Shown one piece after another: positions 51,129-59,308 of a DNA stretch of 64,000 nucleotides (positions within the stretch are counted from its first letter, which is position 1; each line of letters starts with the position of its first letter). The position numbers were made by a program, and so were the translations under genes. The notes beneath the pieces are model-generated. The model did no database searches and had not been told where the DNA came from. It saw nothing but the letters and a program-made list of their open reading frames with translations. Source of the DNA: Sulfuriferula multivorans (lineage in GTDB: Bacteria; Pseudomonadota; Gammaproteobacteria; Burkholderiales; Sulfuriferulaceae). Where the stretch lies: NCBI RefSeq assembly GCF_003851125.1, contig NZ_BGOW01000014.1, positions 124,001 to 188,000 on the forward strand. Direction: 5' to 3'.

Positions 51129-52154
51129 TCAGGCGGGCCGTTGCGTAAACGCGATGAGTTGATCGAGCTTGGCGCGTGCGGCGCCCGAGGTGATTTGCTG
51201 ACGCGCCAGAGAAATCCCGTCTGCCAGCGTGGCCGTCAACCCGGCGACATAAATTGCCGCACCCGCATTGATTGCCACAATGTCGGTAGCTGCAACGTGG
51301 CGATTTTCCAGCGCTGCCAGCAGCATCGCCTTGGCCTCGGCCACACTGTGCACCGCCAGATCCGCGGCATCGCAACGTGCGCAACCGAATTCTTCGGGCG
51401 TAACGGTATATTCACGAATCGCACCCTCCTTCAACTCTGCGATGAAGGTCGCACTACCCAGGCTGATTTCGTCCATGCCGTCGGCGGCATGCACCACCAT
51501 TACATGCCGGCTACCGAGAGTTTTCAGAACCTGGGCGAGCTTGCCGGTGAGATCGCGCGCGAATACGCCCATCACCTGATTCGGCGCCCCGGCAGGGTTG
51601 GTCAGCGGCCCCAGCAGGTTGAACAGGGTGCGCACACCCAGTTCGCGCCGCACCGGGGCAGCGTGTTTCATCGCGCTGTGGTGATTGGGCGCGAACATGA
51701 AGCCCACGCCGATTTCGCGTACCGCCTGCGCCACTCTGTCCGGGGTGAGATTCACGTTCACTCCCAGAGCTTCCAGCACATCCGCGCTGCCCGAAGTGGA
51801 CGACACCGAGCGCCCGCCGTGCTTGGCGACTTTGGCCCCGGCTGCGGCAGCTACCAAAGCAGCAGCAGTGGAGATGTTGAAAGTGTGTGCACCGTCGCCG
51901 CCGGTGCCGCAGGTATCCACCAGATGCGCGACATCAGTGAGAGGCACTTTGGTAGATAACTCGCGCATGACTTCTGCGGCAGCAGCGATTTCGGACACGC
52001 TCTCACCCTTGCAACGCAGCGCCACCAGCAAGCCGGCGATCTGTACGGGAGCGAGTTCTCCGCCCATGATGGCGCGCATCAACGCCAGCATATCCTCGTG
52101 TTCGAGGTCGCGTTTTTCCAGCAGATGATTCAGCGCCTCGCGCGGGTTCATCAT
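51129..52154 (-). CDS. trpD: Anthranilate phosphoribosyltransferase
   Basis: This 341-residue enzyme joins anthranilate to PRPP. The signature [20 protein letters not shown] (residue ~80) and [21 protein letters not shown] are diagnostic. Length is normal. The start overlaps trpG by 4 bases. Confidence 0.98.
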   Translation of the reverse strand: MMNPREALNHLLEKRDLEHEDMLALMRAIMGGELAPVQIAGLLVALRCKGESVSEIAAAAEVMRELSTKVPLTDVAHLVDTCGTGGDGAHTFNISTAAALVAAAAGAKVAKHGGRSVSSTSGSADVLEALGVNVNLTPDRVAQAVREIGVGFMFAPNHHSAMKHAAPVRRELGVRTLFNLLGPLTNPAGAPNQVMGVFARDLTGKLAQVLKTLGSRHVMVVHAADGMDEISLGSATFIAELKEGAIREYTVTPEEFGCARCDAADLAVHSVAEAKAMLLAALENRHVAATDIVAINAGAAIYVAGLTATLADGISLARQQITSGAARAKLDQLIAFTQRPA

Positions 52155-52747
52155 GCGCTTTTTCCCTTGGCCGGAGAGGCAGGAAATTCGGACAGGAAAT
52201 TCGCCAGCATCTCATGCCCGTATTCGGTGAGGATGGATTCGGGGTGGAACTGCACGCCTTCGATGGGCAAGGTTTTGTGACGCACTCCCATGATCTCGCC
52301 GTCCTCGGTCCAGGCAGTAATTTCCAGACAGTCGGGCAGGCTGTCGCGCTCGATCACCAGCGAGTGGTAACGTGTGGCGCGAAACGGATTGGGTAATCCA
52401 TGAAACACACCCACATCTTTGTGATGAATCATCGAGGTCTTGCCGTGCATCAACTGTTTGGCGTGGACAATCTTGCCACCGAATGCCTGGCCGATACTCT
52501 GATGGCCGAGGCACACGCCGAGCAGCGGGGTTTTCCCGGCAAACGCCTTGATCAGCGGCACTGATACGCCTGCTTCATTGGGTGTGCACGGTCCCGGAGA
52601 AATCACGATATGGTCGGGCTGCAGAGCGGCAATCGCGGCAAGGTCGATTTCGTCGTTGCGGAATACCCGCACGTCCTCACCCAGTTCGCCAAAATACTGC
52701 ACCAGATTGTAGGTGAAGGAATCGTAGTTATCGATCATCAATAGCAT
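52151..52747 (-). CDS. trpG: Anthranilate synthase glutaminase component
   Basis: This 198-residue class I amidotransferase supplies ammonia to TrpE. It has [16 protein letters not shown], the nucleophile C79 in [13 protein letters not shown] and the terminal His-x-Glu in [13 protein letters not shown]. It could also serve PabB. Its partner trpE lies 7 kb away, upstream on the same strand, beyond the bufferin island. That break from the usual trpE-trpG adjacency is notable. Confidence 0.97.
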   Translation of the reverse strand: MLLMIDNYDSFTYNLVQYFGELGEDVRVFRNDEIDLAAIAALQPDHIVISPGPCTPNEAGVSVPLIKAFAGKTPLLGVCLGHQSIGQAFGGKIVHAKQLMHGKTSMIHHKDVGVFHGLPNPFRATRYHSLVIERDSLPDCLEITAWTEDGEIMGVRHKTLPIEGVQFHPESILTEYGHEMLANFLSEFPASPAKGKSA

Positions 52748-52859
52748 GTCGTCACCAACTCATCGAGGTTCATGAATTCCGCATGTGAATACCGCTGATT
52801 GATATCAGGCGATATTCGCGTGGGTATTTTGCCGGCCTGGCGGCATCAGAGAACTTGAG

Positions 52860-52888
52860 ATTATCCCTTGCCTGCCGGGTGCAGACAA
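52860..52888 (-). promoter_or_regulatory. Candidate sigma-70 promoter for trpGDC
   Basis: On the minus strand TTGTCT (52883-52888) and GATAAT (52860-52865) are separated by 17 bases, 112 bases before the trpG start. The match is 4/6 and 5/6 to the standard boxes. It is the best candidate I saw in the 267-base gap, and trpG would need its own promoter given the intervening island. No Trp-rich leader peptide was seen. Confidence 0.4.
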
Positions 52889-53014
52889 GAAAAATGAAAA
52901 GAACCGCAAAAACGCGGCAACCAAGGTAAGTCTGTTCAGTTGCCGAGTAGTCTGGGATGGTTTGGATAAACGACGGGATCCATTTATTACCCGGTAAATA
53001 ATCCGGATCGAATC

Positions 53015-53464
53015 CTATCGCATCCATTTTCTGCGAATGAAATGGTCAATCGACAATTTCCCCGGCCCATGCAGCAGGAATATCAACAGGAACATCCCCC
53101 AATAAAGGTGCAGTTCGCGGCCTGCGTCGGAGAGGTCCGGATAAGAGGTAGCCGCCACTATGTTGAGTATGAATAATGCGGCGGTCCCGAACCGGGAGGC
53201 TAAACCAAGCGCCAGCATGACTGCGCCACCGAGTTCGACCATGGTTGCCGAGGTGGCCGCCATCTCGGGAGACAGAACCGGTACACTATAAAGATTGGTG
53301 AATAGATAGACGGTGCTGTCCCAATTGGCGATTTTCGTTAATCCGGATTTCCAGAAAATATTGGCGATATACAGGCGGATGACCAGATCAGCGACAGGGC
53401 TGATATCTTCCAGTCGGAGTATGGCGAATTTTGCCATGTGTAGTAGCTTGCGGATCACGCTCAC
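53015..53464 (-). CDS. DoxX family membrane protein of the bufferin operon
   Basis: This 149-residue protein has four helices and the DoxX pattern: DLVIRLYIANIFWKSGLTKI, VELGGAVMLALGL and a C-terminal HLYWGMFLLIFLLHGPGKLSIDH (core LIFLLHGPGKLS). DoxX genes often end bufferin operons (position D). It is 13 bases after the DUF2063 gene and probably in the same transcript. Its role may be redox or quinone-linked; this is not established. Confidence 0.85.
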   Translation of the reverse strand: MSVIRKLLHMAKFAILRLEDISPVADLVIRLYIANIFWKSGLTKIANWDSTVYLFTNLYSVPVLSPEMAATSATMVELGGAVMLALGLASRFGTAALFILNIVAATSYPDLSDAGRELHLYWGMFLLIFLLHGPGKLSIDHFIRRKWMR

Positions 53465-53477
53465 GAGTCTCTCCTTA

Positions 53478-54254
53478 TTATGCCGAAATACTGAAATCCA
53501 CCAGTATCGCTTCCTCTACCCACCGTCTCAGCGCCGCACCCGGGTCCAGGTCCGGGTCGATCTGGAGTGCGACATCGCAAGCTGTCGCAAAAGTGTGCCC
53601 GGTGGATAGTGCATGCAGTCCGCACCATTCGCTGCGGGGCAGCGCGTTAACGGCAACGCGATACATCTCCCGCTTCACCACGACAGTGGCGGCTCCGCTG
53701 GATAAATCCAGGGCCTGGTCGCCGGTGTGGTGATCTTGATTGACTTGCCATATCCGATCGACCGGAAACGCAGACTCGAACAGGGCGCAGGCAGGGTTGA
53801 GCCTGAATTGCAAGCGACCATAGTGTTCAGGCGCCACCTGCTTCAATCTGTCCAGTGCAAACGGTGCGTGGTCAGCCGCAAAGTAAGCCTTGTGGCACAG
53901 CCATTCCAGCCTGGCGACATCGGGCAGATAGGGCAGCTGTGCTGCGGGTGGAAAGGGCGCGAGAAACGCTCCAAATGCTTCGCCAAAAACATGCAGATCC
54001 CCGCTGACTGAAGGGTACCGGGAGATATATTCCTGCGCGGCATAGCGGAAAAATTCCGCGCCGACCAGTTTGACGATGACAGGATAGGCAGATTCGAGCG
54101 CGCTACTTAGGTTGCTGACGGCATTGTTGCGATAAATATCGATGCGCCACGCTCTCTCGGATGCTGTGCCAACCAAGTGCCGCGCCAACGCGGCTTTTTT
54201 TGCGCTGAAGACGGCCGTCATGAAGTCCTGCTGTAGGTCACGCAGAGCGCTCAC
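53478..54254 (-). CDS. bufC: DUF2063 (BufC/HvfC-type) partner protein, copy 1
   Basis: This 258-residue protein starts with the DUF2063 putative DNA-binding domain pattern LQQDFMTAVF and IDIYRNNAVSNLSSALESAYPVIVKLVG (core YRNNAVSNL). In bufferin systems such proteins assist the MNIO enzyme in recognising the precursor. I start at GTG 54254, which has an excellent ACAGGAGG site. The ATG at 54278 has none and would overlap the upstream gene further. The gene overlaps the DUF692 gene by 17 bases. Confidence 0.88.
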   Translation of the reverse strand: MSALRDLQQDFMTAVFSAKKAALARHLVGTASERAWRIDIYRNNAVSNLSSALESAYPVIVKLVGAEFFRYAAQEYISRYPSVSGDLHVFGEAFGAFLAPFPPAAQLPYLPDVARLEWLCHKAYFAADHAPFALDRLKQVAPEHYGRLQFRLNPACALFESAFPVDRIWQVNQDHHTGDQALDLSSGAATVVVKREMYRVAVNALPRSEWCGLHALSTGHTFATACDVALQIDPDLDPGAALRRWVEEAILVDFSISA

Positions 54255-55101
54255 GGCGGACCTCCTGTAACAGCGCATCGGCTTTCCGCGCTTCTTCCAG
54301 CAACACGGGTAAAGCGGGAATGTCTGTGTCCCACTCGATCAGCGTCGGAACATTTCCGACATGCGCCAATGCGTGGCCATATAGCGTCCACACGTCATCG
54401 CAGACCGCTGTTGCGTGCGTGTCGATCAGGCATTCGCCACTGTTGTCGAATCCGGCAAGATGGATTTCCTGCACCGCGCCTGCGGGTATGGCGTGCAGGT
54501 ATGCCAGCGGATCGAAGCGGTGATTCACTGCGCTGACATGAATATTGTTGACGTCCAGCAGGATGCCGCAACCGGAACGCGCCGAAATCTCGGCCAGAAA
54601 CTCCCATTCAGGAATTGTGGATTGCCGGTACTGAAGATAACTCGATACGTTTTCAATCAGGATCTGACGGCTCAGGAAATCCTGTACCTGCATGATGCGA
54701 CAGATGACATGCGTGAGCGCCTCCTCGGTATAAGGCAACGGAAGCAGATCGTTGAAGTAGCGTTCAGACACCGAGCCCCAGGACAAATGTTCCGATACCA
54801 AGCCCGGTTCGAAGCGCTCGATCAAAGATTTAAGTTTGCGCAAATGCGCGATATTCAATGAGTCGGTTGAGCCGAGCGACAAGCCGACGCCGTGCAGGCT
54901 CAAGGGGTAATCGGAGCGAATTCGTTCCAGGTAGTAAAGAGGCAATCCTCCTTCGGCGAAATAGTTTTCGCTATGCGCCTCGAACCAGCCGACGGCCGGC
55001 GGTGCAGACAGAATGTCCAGATAATGCCTGGCGCGCAGGCCAATTCCGGCATTGGACGGAATTGGCCTAGCTACCCGGCCGCGCAGTTTTTTTGCGATCA
55101 T
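54238..55101 (-). CDS. bufB: DUF692 family multinuclear iron oxidase (MNIO, BufB-type), copy 1
   Basis: This 287-residue TIM-barrel protein has GIGLRARHYLDIL, LHGVGLSLGSTDSLN, EHLSWG, LIENVSSYL, LLDVNNIHVSAVNH and EIHLAGFD. These carry the His, Glu, Asp and Asn ligands of the di/tri-iron centre in MNIO enzymes. In bufferin pathways the MNIO converts precursor cysteines to metal-binding heterocycles. The start is 6 bases after the precursor gene's stop, with no ribosome site of its own, so it is translationally coupled. Confidence 0.93.
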   Translation of the reverse strand: MIAKKLRGRVARPIPSNAGIGLRARHYLDILSAPPAVGWFEAHSENYFAEGGLPLYYLERIRSDYPLSLHGVGLSLGSTDSLNIAHLRKLKSLIERFEPGLVSEHLSWGSVSERYFNDLLPLPYTEEALTHVICRIMQVQDFLSRQILIENVSSYLQYRQSTIPEWEFLAEISARSGCGILLDVNNIHVSAVNHRFDPLAYLHAIPAGAVQEIHLAGFDNSGECLIDTHATAVCDDVWTLYGHALAHVGNVPTLIEWDTDIPALPVLLEEARKADALLQEVRRERSA

Positions 55102-55107
55102 CTGGTG

Positions 55108-55383
55108 TTATGCATGGCCTGGTATGCCGCCAACGATCTTGGCGCAAGTCCCTTTTGGCAACAGCACGAAGGAATCTTTCTGCCCATCTTTTGTTGCCGT
55201 CCCTGCACAGGAGTTCGCGCTACCTTTACCTCCGGCGCAATCGTTTTTACCAGCTTTGGCAATGCCATAGCACTGTTCCATTTTAGGCTTGTCTGCCGCA
55301 ATAGCCGGAGTAGTGAGCGCCAGGGAGCCAAAGGCCAGAAGGCTGGCGACCGCGGACTTAACCAGAATATCCTGCTTGTTCAT
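55108..55383 (-). CDS. bufA1: Bufferin-type precursor, DUF2282 family (BufA1-like)
   Basis: This 91-residue secreted peptide has a signal sequence (LLAFGSLALTTPAIA, cleaved about residue 29) and four Cys in the mature part: EQCYGIAKAGKNDCAGGKG, NSCAGTA and GTCAKIVGG. This is the DUF2282 pattern. Bufferins of this group are Cys-modified, copper-binding RiPPs. The RBS is AAGGAG before ATG 55383. A promoter-like motif lies at 55486-55511, about 105 bases upstream. Confidence 0.9.
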   Translation of the reverse strand: MNKQDILVKSAVASLLAFGSLALTTPAIAADKPKMEQCYGIAKAGKNDCAGGKGSANSCAGTATKDGQKDSFVLLPKGTCAKIVGGIPGHA

Positions 55384-55485
55384 GTGTGTAACTCCTTGCT
55401 GTGTGTATAAAAAGCGAGACGGAAACCACGTTTCCAATCGGAGTTGCGCCCGCTTCGAGCGACTGAATGATTCGCTTGCTGTTTA

Positions 55486-55511
55486 GTCTGGCGGGCCTGC
55501 TTTTTCTTACA
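55486..55511 (-). promoter_or_regulatory. Putative ECF-sigma promoter upstream of bufA1
   Basis: On the minus strand TGTAAGAA (55504-55511) is followed, 13 bases later, by CAGAC (55486-55490). The same left box with the same 13-base spacing precedes bufA2 and the ECF sigma gene. The right box differs in one base from CCGAC. Confidence 0.7.
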
Positions 55512-55600
55512 GAACAGGCTTGTTCGATGGCCGGTGCCGTCGCAGACGAAGTCATAGCTGTGCGACTTGTTTGTCTTCAGGCAATGATTGAGGAAATTGC

Positions 55601-56386
55601 TCAGGTCTTGAAATGCACGCTACGAATCATGCCGCTTTCCAGCCAGCCTTTGAGCAGTCCTGCCGCGTGTTGAGAGGCGTGAAGTTCGTCCACCCATTCG
55701 CACAGGCCGGTACAGATTTCCGCGAAGTTGACGCCGTGTAGCAGGCTGTCGATAGCCCAGGCTTCATCTTTATCCAGCGATCGGAAATAAACGCTCAGAT
55801 TCTGTCGCCAGATGATCCAGGACAGTGGTTCCTCTGTGTATGAGGGTTGCGGTGGATCGGCCGCGGCCGCCACGGCTTTCCAGATCAGCGGAGCATTGGA
55901 AAAAAAATCCAGCCGCTGCACCGACGGATGCGTCTGGAACGTCATGCGCCCCCAATCTGCGCCGGGTATGGCCGCCATATCCTGGATGGTCAGGCGGTCT
56001 TCGTCCGCTGCATCGAAAGTAAGCCCCTTGGCCCATTCAAAACTGGCCAGTTCAGCCAGTACGGGGATGTCCAGGTATGGTGGCGTCGCCTTGAGATAGG
56101 CATCCATGTTGGCGCCGAACCAGCGCAGATTGGGATAGGTCGAGGGAAAGGCAGCGATAAAAGCAAAGCATAATTGCTCGAAGTCTTCATCCCCCAAGGC
56201 GGCATGCAGCGCTGTGTAATCGGTTTGCAGCGCCTCCAGCAGGCGCAATCGATAAGCGGTGGAATAGATGCCCAGGCGCTCGGTGGCCGGCGCCAGTGGT
56301 GTGCCGGTGATCGCCTGTTGGATGGCATCATTCGCATGCAATATATGGGTCTGAAATGCCCGCTGCAGGGCGGCTAACTGGCTCAT
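55601..56386 (-). CDS. bufC: DUF2063 (BufC-type) partner protein, copy 2
   Basis: This 261-residue protein opens LAALQRAFQTHIL and LGIYSTAYRLRLLEALQTDY, the DUF2063 N-terminal pattern, and ends in a second helical domain. Overall similarity to copy 1 is low by eye, suggesting old divergence rather than recent duplication. It overlaps the DUF692 copy 2 by 4 bases. As in copy 1 it probably binds the precursor or the enzyme. Confidence 0.86.
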   Translation of the reverse strand: MSQLAALQRAFQTHILHANDAIQQAITGTPLAPATERLGIYSTAYRLRLLEALQTDYTALHAALGDEDFEQLCFAFIAAFPSTYPNLRWFGANMDAYLKATPPYLDIPVLAELASFEWAKGLTFDAADEDRLTIQDMAAIPGADWGRMTFQTHPSVQRLDFFSNAPLIWKAVAAAADPPQPSYTEEPLSWIIWRQNLSVYFRSLDKDEAWAIDSLLHGVNFAEICTGLCEWVDELHASQHAAGLLKGWLESGMIRSVHFKT

Positions 56387-57240
56387 GCGTCGGCTATCTG
56401 TGTGAGCGCCTGCTTGGCGATATGGCGAGCCCGATCCAGTTCGGCCAGCAACTCCTCCAGTGGCGGAATATTATCGTCGCGCTCGATCATGGTGGAAACC
56501 GCGCCGAAGCGTCGCACCGCATGTTCGTAGAGTTCCCAAACCCGGTCGATGACCGGCTCATCGTGGGTATCGATAATGCAACCGCCCTGGTTGCGATGGC
56601 CGGCGAGGTGAAATTGCTGTACCCGGTTCACTGGGATGGCGTCAATGTATTCAACCGGGTCGAAACCATGATTGAAACTGCTGACGTAGATGTTGTTTAT
56701 GTCGAGCAGAAGCAGGCTGTCCGCCCGTTGTGCAACTTCGCGCAGAAAATCCCACTCGCTCATCTCGCTGTGTTTATACGTGACATAGCTCGACACGTTT
56801 TCCAGCAGCAAGCGGCACCCGAGGATGTCCTGCACTGCGCTCACCCGGTCCACGACATGCTGCAGGGCTTCCTCGGTATAGGGAAGCGGCATCAGGTCGT
56901 GCAGATTGGTACTGTCCACCCCGGTCCAGCACAGGTGATCCGATATCCAGCGCGGCTCGATTTGATCGGTCAGTGTTTTCAACTGCTTCAGGTAATCCCG
57001 ATTCAGTGGATCGCTGCTGCCGATCGACAGTGAAACCCCGTGCATCACAATCGGATAATTTTCGCGAATGCGGTCGAGGTAATGACGCGGCTTGCCCCCC
57101 GGCACCATGTAGTTTTCCGAAAGCACTTCGAACCAGTCGACGGCTGGCCGCGACTCGAGAATTGCTTCGTAGTGGGGTATCCGCAAACCCAGACCAAATC
57201 CCAGGGGGGGATGGAGTAACTGCTCAGCATGATGTGGCAT
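56383..57240 (-). CDS. bufB: DUF692 family multinuclear iron oxidase (MNIO, BufB-type), copy 2
   Basis: This 285-residue protein has GLGLRIPHYEAIL, MHGVSLSIGSSDPLN, DHLCWTG, LLENVSSYV, LLDINNIYVSSFNH and QFHLAGH, matching the MNIO ligand set. Its precursor gene lies 94 bases upstream, and a strong hairpin stands between them. I start at ATG 57240 (MPHHAEQL). The frame reaches 57273, but that part runs into the hairpin and has no homology. Confidence 0.93.
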   Translation of the reverse strand: MPHHAEQLLHPPLGFGLGLRIPHYEAILESRPAVDWFEVLSENYMVPGGKPRHYLDRIRENYPIVMHGVSLSIGSSDPLNRDYLKQLKTLTDQIEPRWISDHLCWTGVDSTNLHDLMPLPYTEEALQHVVDRVSAVQDILGCRLLLENVSSYVTYKHSEMSEWDFLREVAQRADSLLLLDINNIYVSSFNHGFDPVEYIDAIPVNRVQQFHLAGHRNQGGCIIDTHDEPVIDRVWELYEHAVRRFGAVSTMIERDDNIPPLEELLAELDRARHIAKQALTQIADA

Positions 57241-57269
57241 TTGAAGTACGCCTTGCCAAATAAGTGGAA

Positions 57270-57302
57270 ACATTCGAAGCCGGCGAGCCGGTCTTCGAAT
57301 GT
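57270..57302 (-). terminator. Intercistronic hairpin between bufA2 and its MNIO gene
   Basis: ACATTCGAAG-CCGG (57270-57283) pairs with CCGG-T-CTTCGAATGT (57288-57302) with one bulged base and a 4-base loop. It is a near-perfect 14-bp stem. Minus-strand sequence beyond it is moderately T-rich, TTTCCACTTATTTGG. It could act as a partial terminator or a 3' stabiliser that keeps the precursor mRNA in excess over enzyme mRNA. Confidence 0.65.
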
Positions 57303-57334
57303 ACTGCGGCGCAGGATTGTTGTTGCAAATCCGT

Positions 57335-57592
57335 TTACTTCATCATCTGTGCTTTGGCCTTGTCGCATTCAGATTGACTCATGGTGAGAAACCCGTGACC
57401 CTTGCAAGCGTTCATCCCTTTACAAGCGTTGTTGGCCGTCTTGCAATCGGATTTTCCCTTACAGGAATTCACCCCCTCGCAGTGGATCGCGGCTTCGGCG
57501 GCTACCGCCGTGGTGGCCACACCTACAGTCATGAACATGCTCGCCGCGGCAGCAGCAAGGGCTATTCCAGTCATTTTTTTTACAGCGCTCAT
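57335..57592 (-). CDS. bufA2: Bufferin-type Cys-rich precursor, BufA2-like
   Basis: This 85-residue secreted peptide has a long Ala/Met-rich signal sequence (cleaved about AVA-AEA, residue 32). Its mature part has six Cys in near-periodic spacing: HCEGVNSCKGKSDCKTANNACKG and NACKGHG (key unit C-K-G and N-x-C-K-G), plus ECDK near the end. This Cys-Lys-Gly-rich type differs from the DUF2282 type next door. Its partner enzyme follows after a hairpin. The RBS is GAGGAGGC, and a promoter-like motif lies at 57713-57738. Confidence 0.88.
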   Translation of the reverse strand: MSAVKKMTGIALAAAAASMFMTVGVATTAVAAEAAIHCEGVNSCKGKSDCKTANNACKGMNACKGHGFLTMSQSECDKAKAQMMK

Positions 57593-57712
57593 CGTAAAGC
57601 CTCCTCTTGATTAAAAAACCCGATTTACCGTGCGGAATTTGCTACGGGTGATTCAAAGTGCGGATTCGGGTATCCGCAATTTACGCCCACGAAAATCATG
57701 GGTTACTGCTTT

Positions 57713-57738
57713 GTCGGGATCAGCCGCCAATTCTTACA
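57713..57738 (-). promoter_or_regulatory. Putative ECF-sigma promoter upstream of bufA2
   Basis: On the minus strand TGTAAGAA (57731-57738), 13 bases, then CCGAC (57713-57717). Both boxes and the spacing equal those before the ECF sigma gene at 59309-59334. It lies about 120 bases upstream of the bufA2 start. Confidence 0.75.
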
Positions 57739-57813
57739 CATCGAATTGTAACGATGAGTGCGCTTTGTACAGAGGGCATCATTTGCGACTGTTTCTTATC
57801 AGGGCCCGTATTC

Positions 57814-58260
57814 TTATTCGGTCACGGCTTTGGCGATCGAGGCCTGCAATCCATCCAGTTTCTTCGCCAATTCGTCCTGGCCCTTGATGTCATGCCGGGC
57901 GACAACCCAGGTCAGAGAGTTGTAGCTCATGAACACGTTTCCTGCCGCGTCCTCCCAGACCAGGGCCTTGAGCGGGAAATCAATCGCTGCTTCCGGTGCT
58001 GCCACCATGAAAGGCGTGCCGCCCTTGGGGTTGCCGAAAATCGTTACCGTAGCGGGCTGCATTTTCAACCCTGCTTTTCGTGCGCCTTCCGCGTGGTCGA
58101 TTGTGGCGAACACGGTCAAGCCTTTTTCTTTCAGTACCGCTTCCAGCCGGGCCTGCGTATCCTGAAATCCGTGTTTGCTTGCCAGAGTTTTCATGCCTTC
58201 ATCCGCGCTTGCCGTGAACGAGACCATCAACATGCTCAATGCGATCCATACATATTTCAT
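57814..58260 (-). CDS. Secreted DUF302 domain protein
   Basis: This 148-residue precursor has a signal peptide (WIALSMLMVSFTASA, cleaved about residue 20) and a DUF302 domain with ATIDHAEGARKAGLKMQPATV and FGNPKGGTPFM. DUF302 proteins are small and poorly understood, often near redox or metal genes. I start at ATG 58260 because its GGAG site is 7 bases away; the ATG at 58266 would be too close to it. It lies between the anti-sigma gene and bufA2. Confidence 0.85.
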   Translation of the reverse strand: MKYVWIALSMLMVSFTASADEGMKTLASKHGFQDTQARLEAVLKEKGLTVFATIDHAEGARKAGLKMQPATVTIFGNPKGGTPFMVAAPEAAIDFPLKALVWEDAAGNVFMSYNSLTWVVARHDIKGQDELAKKLDGLQASIAKAVTE

Positions 58261-58341
58261 TTTCATTCTCCTGGTGATGGGGTTTCGAAATGCTTGCCAT
58301 AACTGAAATCATCGAATGCAACCTCCGGGGCGGAAGGGCTA

Positions 58342-58359
58342 GTATCTGCTTGCAGATAC
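58342..58359. repeat. 18-base palindrome upstream of the DUF302 gene
   Basis: GTATCTGC-TT-GCAGATAC is a perfect inverted repeat 82 bases before the DUF302 start, in the 203-base gap after the anti-sigma gene. It could be a dimeric repressor site. I do not recognise the sequence as a known operator. Confidence 0.5.
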
Positions 58360-58463
58360 CATACAGACTATAGGTGACTAACATTTGAAGAGCTTTGTTT
58401 GTTGCCACGGCATTGTACCGTTGCGCCCGCAGCGCATCCGTGCAGACCTGCAACCGGCATCTT

Positions 58464-58682
58464 TCATCCCTTGTCGCGAGATTCAGGCTCGTGTTTATTT
58501 TTTTCATTGGTGCCTTTCGCAAACGCTCTCATCGTCAATCGCAGGGAGGCCATGTTTTTCTCATAGTTGCTGCAACCCGAGCACATCATTACATGCGTTC
58601 GCAGGGAGATTTTTTCGCGCAGCGTGAGTGGGCGCTCCTGTGATTCCGAAACAAGACGGATGATTTCCTGACAATTCAACAT
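58464..58682 (-). CDS. Short zinc-type (zf-HC2) anti-sigma factor
   Basis: This 72-residue protein has C4, H30, C34 and C37 (the last three in THVMMCSGC), the H-x3-C-x2-C zinc anti-sigma motif. There is no membrane helix, so it is cytoplasmic. It starts 7 bases inside the end of the ECF sigma gene, the usual sigma/anti-sigma coupling. Zinc anti-sigmas often release sigma on oxidation or metal exchange, which fits a copper-linked regulon. Confidence 0.85.
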   Translation of the reverse strand: MLNCQEIIRLVSESQERPLTLREKISLRTHVMMCSGCSNYEKNMASLRLTMRAFAKGTNEKNKHEPESRDKG

Positions 58683-59299
58683 AAGCGTTCCCCGTTTGAA
58701 TACCATTTGTTTCCAAGGCATACCTGTAATCGCAAACGGGCCCGGTGCAGCAACACAAACAGATTGCTGGGCGTGATACCCGTTGCCGCGCAGATGTCAT
58801 CGGTTTCCAACTCGATAAATTCGCGCATCATGAAGACGCGCGCCTGTTTTGCTGGCAGATTTTCAAGGCAAGCTTCAAATACATGCCAGAATTGTTGTTG
58901 CCGGAAGGAAGCCTCCGGGTTACCCCAAAGGGTGGGTCGTCCATCCGCCTGCCAATGTCTTCTCTGGTCAAACAGAAGGTCTGCGAAATCCTCGTTCTCC
59001 TCATCGTCCTGCGGCAAACTGCTGGCATTGACCAGGCGCTGCTTATGTCGCAATACATCGGCGATCTTGTTTTTGAGAATGGCAAATATCCAGGTTTTCA
59101 GCGCCGAGCGCCCCGCGAAGTGCTCTGCGCTGGCCAGCGCGCCGGCAAGCGCTTCCTGCACGGCATCTTCGGCAAGATGGACGTCACTGAGTTGCAGGCT
59201 GGCAAATCTGATCATCTGGCGCCGCAAATCCTCAATGAAAACGCCATCATTCAGTGTCGTTTCCGCTAACAAAGTGTCGCGCTTCTTCTTGGCATCCAT
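58676..59299 (-). CDS. ECF-type RNA polymerase sigma factor
   Basis: This 207-residue sigma-70 family protein has region 2 (LRRQMIRFASLQLSDVHLAEDAVQEA, then ALKTWIFAILKNKIADVLR) and region 4 (LPAKQARVFMMREFIELETDDICAATGITPSNLFVLLHRARLRLQ; core GITPSNLFVLLHRA). It is followed by its zinc anti-sigma. A matching promoter motif stands at its own 5' end, suggesting autoregulation. ATG 59299 has no ribosome site and lies only about 10 bases after the -10-like box. Translation may be leaderless or begin at the internal TTG 59272, which follows AAGAAGAAG. Confidence 0.9.
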   Translation of the reverse strand: MDAKKKRDTLLAETTLNDGVFIEDLRRQMIRFASLQLSDVHLAEDAVQEALAGALASAEHFAGRSALKTWIFAILKNKIADVLRHKQRLVNASSLPQDDEENEDFADLLFDQRRHWQADGRPTLWGNPEASFRQQQFWHVFEACLENLPAKQARVFMMREFIELETDDICAATGITPSNLFVLLHRARLRLQVCLGNKWYSNGERLC

Positions 59300-59308
59300 C
59301 AGTACTGA

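Noticed and set aside
52770-53027. 85-codon minus frame between DoxX and trpG
   Set aside because: It has no ribosome site, begins inside the DoxX C-terminus in another frame, and has no familiar pattern. The region is better read as an upstream region for trpG.
57665-57700. Alternative ECF-like boxes GTAACC ... CGTAAA before bufA2
   Set aside because: They are not repeated before bufA1 or the sigma gene, unlike TGTAAGAA-N13-CCGAC.
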